Shown here: piece by piece, positions 56,200-64,000 of the stretch
How positions within the stretch are numbered: the stretch's first letter is position 1
Layout of the letters: each line of letters opens with the position of its first letter
Assembly (NCBI RefSeq): GCF_018704125.1
Contig: NZ_JAGTIS010000008.1
Location: forward strand, 1-64,000
Origin: Metapseudomonas boanensis
Lineage (GTDB): Bacteria > Pseudomonadota > Gammaproteobacteria > Pseudomonadales > Pseudomonadaceae
Length of the DNA stretch: 64,000 nucleotides
Direction: 5' to 3'
Program-made: the position numbers and the translations under genes
The notes under the pieces: generated by a model
The model's database searches: none
Told to the model about the DNA's origin: nothing
What the model saw: the letters and a program-made list of their open reading frames with translations, nothing else

Positions 56200-57012
56200 T
56201 CAGGCCACGGTGCGGTTCTTCGCACGCATCTTCGCCGCCATGCTGGCCATCTCATCGTAGAGGGCTTGCGGGTTCTTCTGCTTCAGTGCCCAGGCCATCC
56301 GGCCTTGCTCGTGAGGCAGGATCATGAAGTGCCCCGCAGCCACTTCGTCATAGATGTAATCAGCGATATCGGCTGCACTGATGGGCGAGCTCTCCAGCAG
56401 CTTACCGACCTGCTGCTTCATGGTCGGGGTCGGGCCACGGAACGAATCCAGCAGGTTGGTCTGGAAGAACGACGGGCAAACCACATGGACGCCGACGCCC
56501 TCTTCTCTCAGTTCGATCAGCAGGCTCTCGGACAGCGCCACGACGCCCGCCTTGGCCACGTTGTAGTTGCTCATCGCCGGCCCCTGCATCAGTGCGGCCA
56601 TGGAGGCGATGTTGATGATCTTGCCCCGGCTGCGTTGCAGCATCGGCAGGAATGCCTTGCAACCCTTGACCACTCCCATCAGGTTGATCGCGATCTGCCA
56701 GTCCCAGTCCTCCAGTGACAGCTCATCGAAGAAACCGCCCGAGGCCACACCGGCGTTGTTCACGATCACGTCGATGCCACCGAGTTTTTCTTCGCAGGCC
56801 TGGGCAAAGGCGGTCAGCTGACTGTAGTCGCGCACATCACAACGCAGGGTAAATCCGTCGCCGCCGGCCTCGCGGACCAGCTTGAGGGTTTCCGCCAGGC
56901 CAGGTTCGTTGACGTCGGACAGGGCCAGCTTCCAACCTTCGCGCGCCCAGCGCAGGGCAATTTCCCGTCCGAGGCCGGAACCGGCGCCGGTGATCATGAT
57001 GCGGTTTTGCAT
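56200..57012 (-). CDS. SDR-family oxidoreductase
   Basis: This 270-residue classical SDR contains IMITGAGSGLGREIALRWA (cofactor loop), DVIVNNAGVASGGFFDEL, IINIASMAALMQGPAMSNYN and the active site YNVAKAG (Tyr-x-x-x-Lys). It reduces or oxidises hydroxyl/keto groups with NAD(P)H. ATG 57012 is favoured by the family start; the frame runs 33 codons further upstream without similarity. It is not co-directional with an obvious partner pathway, so the substrate is unknown. Confidence 0.92.
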   Translation of the reverse strand: MQNRIMITGAGSGLGREIALRWAREGWKLALSDVNEPGLAETLKLVREAGGDGFTLRCDVRDYSQLTAFAQACEEKLGGIDVIVNNAGVASGGFFDELSLEDWDWQIAINLMGVVKGCKAFLPMLQRSRGKIINIASMAALMQGPAMSNYNVAKAGVVALSESLLIELREEGVGVHVVCPSFFQTNLLDSFRGPTPTMKQQVGKLLESSPISAADIADYIYDEVAAGHFMILPHEQGRMAWALKQKNPQALYDEMASMAAKMRAKNRTVA

Positions 57013-57118
57013 GGTGAGGTGCCTTTCTGGTGTGTGCGTTGAGTAGGTCGCAGTGTAGCGAAGGCCTTTGAAGGCCCGGCCCTCAATCACAGCGCTGAAT
57101 GATGAAGGCAAACCGGAA

Positions 57119-57487
57119 CTAGCGACGCCGCGTCAGCCGGTGGAGCAGGACCAGATAGAGCGCCAGGTTGACGGCCACCACCACGCTGCCCAGCACGATC
57201 TGGATGGAGGGGGTCAGCCCGCTCGGGTAGATGACAGGGAGTAAATAGTTTTCGATGAAGCCGCCGCTGTAGCCCTGCTGGCCTGCCAAGTGGCGAAAGT
57301 GGTTTTCCAGTGGTGTGAGTGGGCAGGTCAGGTGCAGGAACTCGACCGTCGCGCCCCAGACAGCCGTTGGCAGGTGAATAAGCGCCACGCGCGGCCAACG
57401 CAGTGCCAGCGCCCCGCCCAGAACCACGGAAAGGATGAAGGCGAGGTGCAGGATGAGCACAGCATCGGCAGCGAGGCGGTAGAGCAT
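57119..57487 (-). CDS. DUF2784 membrane protein
   Basis: This 122-residue protein has three or four hydrophobic helices and the DUF2784 signature: LILHLAFILSVVLGGALALRWP and FLHLTCPLTPLENHFRHLAGQQGYSGGF, with the C-x-LT-LE segment. The function is unknown. Element copy 2 starts about 105 bp upstream of its start. The upstream region is thus partly occupied by the element. Confidence 0.87.
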   Translation of the reverse strand: MLYRLAADAVLILHLAFILSVVLGGALALRWPRVALIHLPTAVWGATVEFLHLTCPLTPLENHFRHLAGQQGYSGGFIENYLLPVIYPSGLTPSIQIVLGSVVVAVNLALYLVLLHRLTRRR

Positions 57488-57584
57488 TGCAGCTCCCTGA
57501 AGGCTCGATACGCTTTTGACATTGTATGTCCCATACGGCCCAGGTCAGAGGTGAGCTTCGCCCCCCGACCACCCGCAAAACCCA

Positions 57585-57592
57585 ACAAAAAA
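57585..57592. repeat. Target-site duplication, left, copy 2
   Basis: ACAAAAAA, repeated exactly at 58179-58186 on the other side of the element. Confidence 0.8.
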
Positions 57593-58178
57593 GGTTCATC
57601 GCGGAGTCTGGGGGAGAGGCGAGTTGACAGCCGGACAGCCGGTACTCTCTCTGTAGGAGCCAGCTTGCTGGCGAACATGCGCCATTCGCCAGCAAGCTGG
57701 CTCCTACAAGGTTTCGCGCGCCTTCGATATGTCACTCCGCCCGACAAGTCCGCCAAGGAGGTGTTGCAGGCTGCTTTCCGGGGAAGGCGGGTAGCCGGCG
57801 CCAGACAGTCGATCCGCTCGGATACGCGTCCGCAGTACAGGCAGTCGACGCGACGCACCGGCAGTTGTAGCAGGACGCGCTGATCCTGCAGGTCACGATC
57901 CCGCACCTGGCGGATGTGCTGCTGCTCGTGGATCAACAGGTTGGGTTTGGCACGCGGCTGCAAATCGGGAAGCGCTCGGTTTGGGGTTCAAGACTGATCA
58001 GCAGGGTGTCGTGAGTGGATTGGCGACAGGCGACGACCTCGTAGCCCGGCCAGAAAGCGGCCAGATCAATAGGATGCACGGTGGCAGCAGGGGGTGGGGG
58101 TTGGGATGTTTGGCGACTGCCAATTTACCCGCTTCCCCGACTGTCAACTCGCTCTTCCCCCAGATTCTGCGAAGAACC
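57593..58178 (-). mobile_element. Non-autonomous ISL3-like element, copy 2 (586 bp)
   Basis: Its ends read GGTTCATCGCGG and, inward from the right, GGTTCTTCGCAG. The two 42-nt terminal repeats match at 35 of 42 positions by eye. It is flanked by the 8-bp ACAAAAAA duplication. It has the same REP palindrome and minus-strand transposase remnant as copy 1; here the remnant (start GTG at 58079) contains HPIDLAAFWPGYEVVACRQS, then after a frameshift IHEQQHIRQVRDRDLQDQ and VRRVDCLYCGRVSERID, the CxxC part of an ISL3 zinc finger. The catalytic domain is absent. It is 4 bp longer than copy 1 (one 3-nt and one 1-nt indel). Confidence 0.87.
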
Positions 58179-58180
58179 AC

Positions 58181-58206
58181 AAAAAAGGGCAGCCCGAAGG
58201 CTGCCC
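58181..58206 (-). terminator. Intrinsic terminator of actP, hit by element copy 2
   Basis: On the minus strand GGGCAGCC-TTCG-GGCTGCCC is followed by T6. It lies about 25 bp after the actP stop. The T-tract is shared with the element's 8-bp target duplication. Confidence 0.9.
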
Positions 58207-58230
58207 CAAAATCATGCAAGTGATTGCGGA

Positions 58231-59889
58231 TCAGTGCGCTACAGCGCCGCTGGCACCCAGGCCGGTCTGCGAGCGAACGAACTGCGGGTAGAAGCGCGCA
58301 CGTTCTTCGTCGGCAGCAACGGACTTGTCGGTAATCGAGAAGAACCAGATACCGATGAAGGCCACGGCAATGGAGAACAGCGCCGGGTACTCATAAGGGT
58401 AGATCGCCGTCGCATTGCCGAGGATCTGCACCCAAATGGTCGGACCAAGCACCATCAGCGCTACGGCAGTCACCAGGCCCATCCAGCCGCCGATCATCGC
58501 ACCGCGTGTGGTCAGCTTCTTCCAGTACATCGAAAGGATCAGCACTGGGAAGTTGCAACTGGCCGCGATGGAGAAGGCCAGGCCTACCATGAAGGCGATG
58601 TTCTGCTTCTCGAACAGGATGCCCAGGCCGATGGCCAGTACACCCAAGGCAAGGGTGGTGATCTTGGACACGCGCAGCTCATCCTTCTCGCTGACTTTGC
58701 CCTTCTTGACCACGCTGGCGTACAGGTCGTGGGACACCGCCGAAGCCCCGGCCAGGGTCAGGCCGGCAACCACAGCGAGGATGGTGGCGAAGGCCACGGC
58801 CGAGATGAAGCCGAGGAACAGGCTGCCGCCTACGGCGTTGGCCAGGTGTACCGCAGCCATGTTGTTACCACCCAGCAGGGCGCCGGTGGCGTCCTTGAAG
58901 GCCGGGTTGGTGCTGACCAGCAGGATGGCGCCGAAGCCGATGATGAAGGTCAGGATGTAGAAGTAACCGATGAAGCCAGTCGCGTAGAACACCGACTTGC
59001 GTGCTTCCTTTGCGTCGCTGACGGTGAAGAAGCGCATCAGGATGTGCGGAAGTCCAGCGGTACCGAACATCAGGGCCAGGCCGAGGGAGATGGCCGAGAT
59101 AGGATCCTTGACCAAGCCACCGGGGCTCATGATGGCCTCGCCTTTCGGGTGAACCTTGATGGCCTCATTGAAGAGGGTGGCGACGTCGAAGTTGACGTGC
59201 TTGAGCACCATCAGCGCCATGAATGAAGCACCGGAGAGCAGCAGCACAGCCTTGATGATCTGTACCCAGGTCGTGGCCAGCATGCCGCCGAACAGCACGT
59301 AGCAGACCATCAGGATGCCCACCAGGATCACGGCGACGTGATAGTTCAGGCCGAACAGCAGCTCGATCAGCTTGCCGGCGCCGACCATCTGGGCGATCAG
59401 GTAGAAGGCCACCACTACCAGCGAACCGCTGGCGGACAAGGTGCGAATCTCCTTCTGCTTGAGGCGGTAGGACGCCACATCGGCAAAGGTGTACTTGCCC
59501 AGGTTGCGCAGACGTTCTGCAATCAGGAACAAGATCACAGGCCAGCCGACCAGAAAGCCGATCGAGTAGATCAGACCGTCGTATCCGGAAGTGAACACCA
59601 GGGCGGAAATACCCAGGAAGGACGCGGCCGACATGTAGTCGCCAGCGATCGCCAGGCCATTCTGGAAGCCAGTGATGCTGCCGCCCGCAGTGTAGAAGTC
59701 AGCGGCGGACTTGCTGCGCTTGGAGGCCCAGTAGGTGATGCAGAGGGTGAAGCCGACGAAGGCAACGAACATGACGATGGCGGACACATTCAGCGGCTGG
59801 CGCTGGACATCCCCTTCGATCGCACCTGCTGCCCAAAGGGCCGGTGCCAGGGCCATCAGGCCCAGGGCGGTGAGGATACGCGCGATCAT
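58231..59889 (-). CDS. actP: Cation/acetate symporter ActP
   Basis: This 552-residue sodium:solute symporter has a signal-like start ([20 protein letters not shown]) and about 13 helices. [29 protein letters not shown] is the SSS family signature. It imports acetate and glycolate with sodium. It overlaps yjcH by 4 nt. Acetate entering here is activated by AcsA, encoded separately at 13885. Element copy 2 sits in its terminator T-tract. Confidence 0.95.
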   Translation of the reverse strand: MIARILTALGLMALAPALWAAGAIEGDVQRQPLNVSAIVMFVAFVGFTLCITYWASKRSKSAADFYTAGGSITGFQNGLAIAGDYMSAASFLGISALVFTSGYDGLIYSIGFLVGWPVILFLIAERLRNLGKYTFADVASYRLKQKEIRTLSASGSLVVVAFYLIAQMVGAGKLIELLFGLNYHVAVILVGILMVCYVLFGGMLATTWVQIIKAVLLLSGASFMALMVLKHVNFDVATLFNEAIKVHPKGEAIMSPGGLVKDPISAISLGLALMFGTAGLPHILMRFFTVSDAKEARKSVFYATGFIGYFYILTFIIGFGAILLVSTNPAFKDATGALLGGNNMAAVHLANAVGGSLFLGFISAVAFATILAVVAGLTLAGASAVSHDLYASVVKKGKVSEKDELRVSKITTLALGVLAIGLGILFEKQNIAFMVGLAFSIAASCNFPVLILSMYWKKLTTRGAMIGGWMGLVTAVALMVLGPTIWVQILGNATAIYPYEYPALFSIAVAFIGIWFFSITDKSVAADEERARFYPQFVRSQTGLGASGAVAH

Positions 59890-60197
59890 TGCTGAGCCTC
59901 CTTTAGAACTTCCTGATTGAGGCGATCGAACTCGCCGTTGGCGCGGCGTACGTAAATGCCGGTCAGCACGAAGGCCGAAAGGATGATGCCAACGCCGATC
60001 GGGATACCCCAGGTAACGGGCGACTCAGGATTGATGCGGGTACCGAGCAGTTGCGGCTCGAATGCGATCAGGAGAATGAAGGCCAGGTACAGGCCAAGCA
60101 TGATGGCAGAGAGAATCCAGGCGAAGCGTTCTCGCTTGGAAACCAGTTCCTGAAAGCGCGGATTGTCATGAATCCGCTGATAGATGCTGTCGTTCAT
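59886..60197 (-). CDS. yjcH: DUF485 membrane protein YjcH
   Basis: This 103-residue protein has two membrane helices ([21 protein letters not shown] and [18 protein letters not shown]). [13 protein letters not shown] is the DUF485 hallmark. It accompanies ActP in many bacteria. ATG 60197 has a GGAGGA site upstream; the frame extends to 60389 without similarity. It overlaps actP by 4 nt (ATGA), so they are translated together. Confidence 0.92.
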   Translation of the reverse strand: MNDSIYQRIHDNPRFQELVSKRERFAWILSAIMLGLYLAFILLIAFEPQLLGTRINPESPVTWGIPIGVGIILSAFVLTGIYVRRANGEFDRLNQEVLKEAQQ

Positions 60198-60422
60198 TGT
60201 TGTTGTCCTCCACAGCGCGGGTTGCTGGTGAAGCCAACAATAGAACCGCCATGCAAGGGCAACAGACGACCTTAGTCGTAGCAGCGGGCCTTTCTCGACC
60301 AAGGTCGTAGAAGAATCATTTAGTAAATCTATCAGCACCATCCTCGATTGATATTTCCCTGTATCAGCCGCAATCCCTAGCCTGAGCACATCGAATAATC
60401 ATTCTCATAACCGAGGTGCGCC

Positions 60423-60647
60423 ATGCTCAAGACCGCGACCTTCACCCTCCTGCACTTCTGCATTGCGTTCAGTGTGGCCTACGTCTTGACCGGCAGCGTC
60501 GCCGTCGGCGGACTGGTCGCAGCGGTCGAGCCGCTATGCAACTCGGTGGGCTTCTATTTCCACGAGAAGATCTGGAAGCGTTTCGAGAAGGGTGACAAGC
60601 CGCACCAGGAGATCCCCAAGCACGCCTGGTTGCACCATCACGCTTGA
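60423..60647 (+). CDS. DUF2061 small membrane protein
   Basis: This 74-residue protein has two hydrophobic helices with LLHFCIAFSVAYVLTGSVAVGGLVAAVEPLCN. It ends SVGFYFHEKIWKRFEKG and HHHA. The DUF2061 family is like this in length and layout. GAGGTGCGCC lies upstream. The function is unknown; the His-rich tail could bind metal. It is divergent from yjcH. Confidence 0.85.
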   Translation: MLKTATFTLLHFCIAFSVAYVLTGSVAVGGLVAAVEPLCNSVGFYFHEKIWKRFEKGDKPHQEIPKHAWLHHHA

Positions 60648-60714
60648 GGCTTCCTACGGATCAGGCGTGCAAGAAAACGGAACGAGCCAGCTCTCAATGG
60701 CCAAGTGTTCCCCT

Positions 60715-60740
60715 TCGCCAGCAGGCTTGCTCCTATAGGA
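60715..60740. repeat. Half REP element
   Basis: TTCGCCAGCAGGCTTGCTCC resembles one arm of the GTAGGAGC REP family; the partner arm is missing. It sits between the DUF2061 and GH17 genes. Confidence 0.5.
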
Positions 60741-60793
60741 TCGCTGAATCCGCTAAGATGCGCGGCTTTGCCGACATTCAAGCGCCCTTAACC

Positions 60794-62344
60794 ATGAGTC
60801 AGAACGCCCGTTTTCCTGCACTCCCCTACCTGTTTTCCGTCGTCCTCGCGCTGCTGGCCTTGAGTGGCCTCTGGTACGGGCTGGGCAAGCCGGTGATCCT
60901 GCCGGATGCCGCCACGCCAAGCCATAAGCTGCAATGCGCGTCCTACAGCCCGTTCGACAAGGACCAGTCGCCGTTCGACCAGCCGTTCGTGCTGCGCCCC
61001 GAACGCATGGATGCCGACCTTGCCTTGCTGGCCACTCGTTTCCACTGCGTGCGCACTTACTCGATGACGGGTCTCGAGGCCATCCCCGAACTGGCGCGCA
61101 AGCATGGCCTTAAACTGATGCTGGGTGCCTGGGTCAACGGCAACCCAGTCGACACCGCGAAGGAAATCGATGCCCTGATCAAGGCCGCCAATGCCAACCC
61201 GGACGTGGTGGAGTCGGTGATCGTCGGCAACGAGACCCTCCTACGCAAGGAAGTCACCGGCGCGCAGCTGGCCAAGCTGATCGGCCAGGTGAAAGGCCAG
61301 GTCAAACAGCCGGTCACCTATGCCGACGTCTGGGAATTCTGGCTGCAGCACCCGGAAGTGGCCCCAGCGGTAGATTTCCTTACCATCCACCTGCTGCCCT
61401 ACTGGGAAGATGATCCTGCTGGGATCGACCAGGCACTGCGTCATGTCGCCGAGATCCGCCAGGTATTCGGCAACCGGTTTGCGCCCAAGGACATCTTCAT
61501 TGGTGAAACCGGCTGGCCGAGCGAAGGTCGCCAACGTGAAACGGCACTGCCGAGCCGTGTCAACGAGGCCAAGTTCATCCGCGGCTTCGTTGCAATGGCT
61601 GAAGAGAATGGCTGGCGCTACAACCTGATCGAAGCGTTCGACCAACCCTGGAAACGCGAGAGCGAGGGCGCAGTTGGCGGCTATTGGGGTCTGTTCGACG
61701 CCGATCGCCAGGAAAAAGGCGTGCTCGCCGGCCCCGTGAGCAATCTGCCCAACTGGCCGATGTGGCTGGGAGTTTCCGGCCTGGTCTTTCTCGCCACCCT
61801 TCTCCTGGCAGGCCGCCCTGCTTCAACTCGCGCCGCCCTGCTGTTGCCGCTGCTGGCTGCCATTGGTGCCGCGTGCATAGGCCTCTGGGGGGAGCTAGCA
61901 CGAGTCACCAGCCGCTTCGTCGGTGAGTGGCTGTGGGCCGCCTTCCTGGTTGGCCTCAACCTGCTGGTCCTGGCCCACGGCGCCCTGGCGCTGTCGGCCC
62001 AGGGTGGATTGCGCAGCCGCCTGTTCGCCTGGCTTGAAGTCCGTGGCGCCTGGTGGTTGCTGGCCAGTGGCTTTGCTGGTGCCGTGCTGATGCTGGCGCT
62101 GGTGTTCGACGCCCGCTATCGCAGCTTCCCGAGCGCTGCGCTGCTGCTGCCGGCGCTGGTCTATCTGTGCCGCCCGGTGTCTGCTCCGCGCCGCGAAATC
62201 GCCCTGCTCGCCACACTGGTTGGCGCCGGCATCGCGCCGCAGCTTTATCAGGAAACCCTGGGTAACCTGCAGGCAATTGGCTGGGCCCTGGTCAGCACGC
62301 TGCTGCTGGCGGCGCTGTGGCGTAGCCTGCGGGTCAGGGATTGA
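60794..62344 (+). CDS. GH17-type membrane glycosyl hydrolase (beta-1,3-glucanase-like)
   Basis: This 516-residue protein has an N-terminal membrane anchor (PYLFSVVLALLALSGLWYGL). A GH17-like TIM-barrel follows (~40-310) with the acid/base Glu in VIVGNETLL (~146) and the nucleophile Glu in FIGETGWPSEG (~238). Five or six C-terminal hydrophobic helices follow (~325-510). It likely acts on beta-glucan at the periplasmic face, as NdvB-linked GH17 proteins do in cyclic glucan production. ATG 60794 follows the AAGCGCCC context; the frame extends to 60644 without similarity. No clear Shine-Dalgarno site is seen. Confidence 0.85.
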   Translation: MSQNARFPALPYLFSVVLALLALSGLWYGLGKPVILPDAATPSHKLQCASYSPFDKDQSPFDQPFVLRPERMDADLALLATRFHCVRTYSMTGLEAIPELARKHGLKLMLGAWVNGNPVDTAKEIDALIKAANANPDVVESVIVGNETLLRKEVTGAQLAKLIGQVKGQVKQPVTYADVWEFWLQHPEVAPAVDFLTIHLLPYWEDDPAGIDQALRHVAEIRQVFGNRFAPKDIFIGETGWPSEGRQRETALPSRVNEAKFIRGFVAMAEENGWRYNLIEAFDQPWKRESEGAVGGYWGLFDADRQEKGVLAGPVSNLPNWPMWLGVSGLVFLATLLLAGRPASTRAALLLPLLAAIGAACIGLWGELARVTSRFVGEWLWAAFLVGLNLLVLAHGALALSAQGGLRSRLFAWLEVRGAWWLLASGFAGAVLMLALVFDARYRSFPSAALLLPALVYLCRPVSAPRREIALLATLVGAGIAPQLYQETLGNLQAIGWALVSTLLLAALWRSLRVRD

Positions 62345-62449
62345 GGACTGGTCGTAAGGTGGATCACGCTGTCGACCCACCATCGGAGTTGGGTCTGCCG
62401 CGATGGTGGATATGAAAAGCGATAGCTTCCCTACCCACTCTCACAAACA

Positions 62450-62476
62450 AAAAAGGACGCTCAACGCGTCCTTTTT
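62450..62476. terminator. Bidirectional terminator between GH17 and hypothetical genes
   Basis: AAAAAGGACGC-TCAAC-GCGTCCTTTTT has T-runs on both strands and lies in the convergent gap between the GH17 gene and the 130-residue gene. Confidence 0.9.
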
Positions 62477-62489
62477 CATTTACTCAAGC

Positions 62490-62882
62490 TCAGGCATTCA
62501 CTGCCACGGGCTCTGTCTGTGACTGCGGCTGGCGAACCAGGCGCAAGCCGGCGATGACACTGGCGAATACAGCGAGGCTGGCGGTGTAGAGCACCAGGGC
62601 CGGCAGCGCGAACAACAGGGCCAGCAGGGCCAGGCCCCAGCCGGTGCGACCGGGTACGAAGAAGGCGGCAAGGGCGGCGCCCAGGCTTATCCAGGCGATA
62701 ATGCGAAAATGGATCAGCAGGCCGAGGCCGGCACGCATCTGGCATTCCCAGCGCTGTGCCTGGTCGACGCAGAGGCCGACCCACTGGCCATCCTCCATCA
62801 GGGCGAAACGGACCCCGTAGCTGGCCGCCAGCCAGAGCGGCAACAGGATCAGCAGCAGGATGAGGGACGAACGGCTGGACAT
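62490..62882 (-). CDS. Hypothetical membrane protein
   Basis: This 130-residue protein has three or four hydrophobic helices. Its N-terminal helix (SSLILLLILLPLWLAASYGV) is followed by a short, soluble segment with two Cys (LCVDQAQRWECQMRAGLGLL), perhaps a disulfide in the periplasm. Two helices (IIAWISLGAALAAFF and ALLALLFALPALVLYTASLAV) follow. A GGAGAG site lies upstream of ATG 62882. The family is unknown to me. Confidence 0.7.
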   Translation of the reverse strand: MSSRSSLILLLILLPLWLAASYGVRFALMEDGQWVGLCVDQAQRWECQMRAGLGLLIHFRIIAWISLGAALAAFFVPGRTGWGLALLALLFALPALVLYTASLAVFASVIAGLRLVRQPQSQTEPVAVNA

Positions 62883-63141
62883 GGTTCTCTCCGAATAGGG
62901 AAGCGGCGCCAAGGATAATCTCCCGACCGCCTTATGCAAGGGCCTTGCGTCCATTAGGCCATCGCTGGCCTGACGTACGGCCCGCACTCACAGGGCTTGC
63001 AGTTGTCATAGGCTCGGTATTCACTCATGACGCGCTCTTATAAGGAACGCGCTCCCGGCTCCTGACTTGGCATAACCGGGGAGTGGATGGAGCCCGCCAC
63101 CTCGGCCAAGCCTCCGCAGACACTGAACAGGGACCTTTCCT

Positions 63142-64000
63142 ATGCTCCGCCTTCGCCTCGCCGCCCTGCTGGGTAGCCTGATCCTCTGCGCTCAAGCACT
63201 GGCCGCAGACGTGGATGCCAAGACCTACGGTTTTCCGATCACCAACCCGTTCGAAGCAACCATCGCGACGACGCCGCCGGACCTGCGCTCAACGCTGCCG
63301 GCCGACAATGACGTCGACCAGACCGACTATGACCTCAAGCTGCGCCCGGAGCGCGAGCTGCCCGACAACTTCTGGCCGGTGAAGAAGCTGCGCTATCGGC
63401 TGGCCAGACAGGATCACCCGGCACCGCTGATCTTCGTCATTGCCGGCACCGGCGGGCGCTACGACAGCAGCCACGCCGAGTACCTGAAGAAGCTGTTCTA
63501 TGGTGCCGGCTACCACGTCGTCCAGCTCTCATCGCCCAGCAGCTATGATTTCATGGCAGCAGCCTCGCGCCATGCCACACCTGGGCTCTCGACCGAGGAT
63601 GCCGACGACCTTTACCGGGTCATGCAGGCGGTTCGAGCGCAGCATCCGAAGTTGCCGATCACGGACTTCTATCTGACGGGCTACAGCCTGGGTGCGCTGG
63701 ACGCCGCCTTCGTCAGCCACCTGGACGAAACCCGCCGCAGCTTCAACTTCAAGCGCGTGCTGCTACTCAATCCACCGGTGAACCTCTATACCTCGATCAC
63801 CAACCTGGACCGACTGGTACAAACCAATGTCAGGGGGGTGACCGACAACACCACGTTCTACCAGCTCGTGCTCGGCAAACTCACTCGCTACTTCCAGCAG
63901 AAGGGCTACATCGATCTGAACGACGCGCTGCTGTTCGACTTCCAGGAGTCCAGGCAGCGCCTGTCCAATGAACAGATGGCGATGCTGATCGGCACCGCGT
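63142..64000 (+). CDS. Secreted alpha/beta hydrolase-like protein (partial)
   Basis: This gene is open to the end of the window (286 codons visible). A Sec signal (MLRLRLAALLGSLILCAQALA) is followed by an alpha/beta fold. IFVIAGTGGRYDSSHAEYLK precedes the nucleophile elbow FYLTGYSLGALDAAFVSH (GxSxG, ~residue 182). VLLLNPPVNLYTSITNLDRL follows. The remaining catalytic Asp and His are presumably beyond the window. Some databases label the family as serine/threonine kinase-like, which the sequence does not support. Confidence 0.8.
   Translation, partial: MLRLRLAALLGSLILCAQALAADVDAKTYGFPITNPFEATIATTPPDLRSTLPADNDVDQTDYDLKLRPERELPDNFWPVKKLRYRLARQDHPAPLIFVIAGTGGRYDSSHAEYLKKLFYGAGYHVVQLSSPSSYDFMAAASRHATPGLSTEDADDLYRVMQAVRAQHPKLPITDFYLTGYSLGALDAAFVSHLDETRRSFNFKRVLLLNPPVNLYTSITNLDRLVQTNVRGVTDNTTFYQLVLGKLTRYFQQKGYIDLNDALLFDFQESRQRLSNEQMAMLIGTA

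Noticed and set aside
60385-60412. Fur-like sequence AATAATCATTCTC before the DUF2061 gene
   Set aside because: Only one half of the 19-bp Fur box matches; the other half has almost no matches. The gene has no known link to iron.

Overview
The window is high-GC chromosomal DNA from a gamma-proteobacterium, almost certainly a Pseudomonas. The evidence is the gene set and its linkage: phhR/phhABC with aroP and maiA, a CopR-type cop operon, acsA and actP-yjcH, the N-acetylglutaminylglutamine amide (NAGGN) osmoprotectant genes followed by a 7TM hybrid kinase, polyphosphate:AMP phosphotransferase, and REP palindromes of the GTAGGAGC type. No rRNA, tRNA, CRISPR array or prophage was seen. The first gene (acnB) and the last (an alpha/beta hydrolase) run off the window.

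Layout. 0-9.3 kb: end of acnB, a divergent LysR/oxidoreductase pair, then a decaying stretch with a frameshifted SDR gene and an internally deleted gene, followed by a VOC protein, a lipoprotein, ppnN, a DUF1615 lipoprotein and the remains of an AraC-type regulator. 9.5-13.8 kb: a parvulin, then a copper operon (copA, a Met/His-rich small protein, copB, cytochrome c) behind a match to the CopR box. 13.8-18 kb: acsA, mdtJI and mobile element copy 1. 18-28.2 kb: aromatic amino acid catabolism (phhR, phhABC, aroP, maiA, a remnant of hpd), plus arfB, a membrane hydrolase and a broken LuxR/methyltransferase chimera. 28.2-43.8 kb: housekeeping genes (ABC exporter, DsbA-like protein, trhO, bolA, fumC, thiolase, pap, mnmC, transporters) with REP elements in the gaps. 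43.9-51.5 kb: the NAGGN osmoprotectant operon and a hybrid histidine kinase. 51.5-57.5 kb: yheU, a five-heme cytochrome, ynfA, an MFS carrier, an SDR and a DUF2784 protein. 57.6-64 kb: mobile element copy 2, actP-yjcH, a GH17-type membrane glycosidase, small membrane proteins and a secreted alpha/beta hydrolase.

How genes work together. PhhA/PhhB turn phenylalanine into tyrosine, PhhC starts tyrosine transamination, AroP imports the amino acids and MaiA acts late in the homogentisate route. PhhR is the expected regulator, and TyrR-like boxes lie before phhA and before the hpd remnant. Acetate is imported by ActP and activated by AcsA. The cop genes form a periplasmic/outer-membrane copper defence.

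Main discovery. Two ~0.58-kb copies (about 97% identical by eye) of a non-autonomous, ISL3-like element lie 40 kb apart. Each has ~42-bp terminal inverted repeats, an internal REP palindrome and a transposase N-terminal remnant. Each is bounded by an exact 8-bp target duplication, and each sits in the T-tract of a rho-independent terminator (phhR and actP) in the same relative orientation. This suggests an element that targets transcription terminators.
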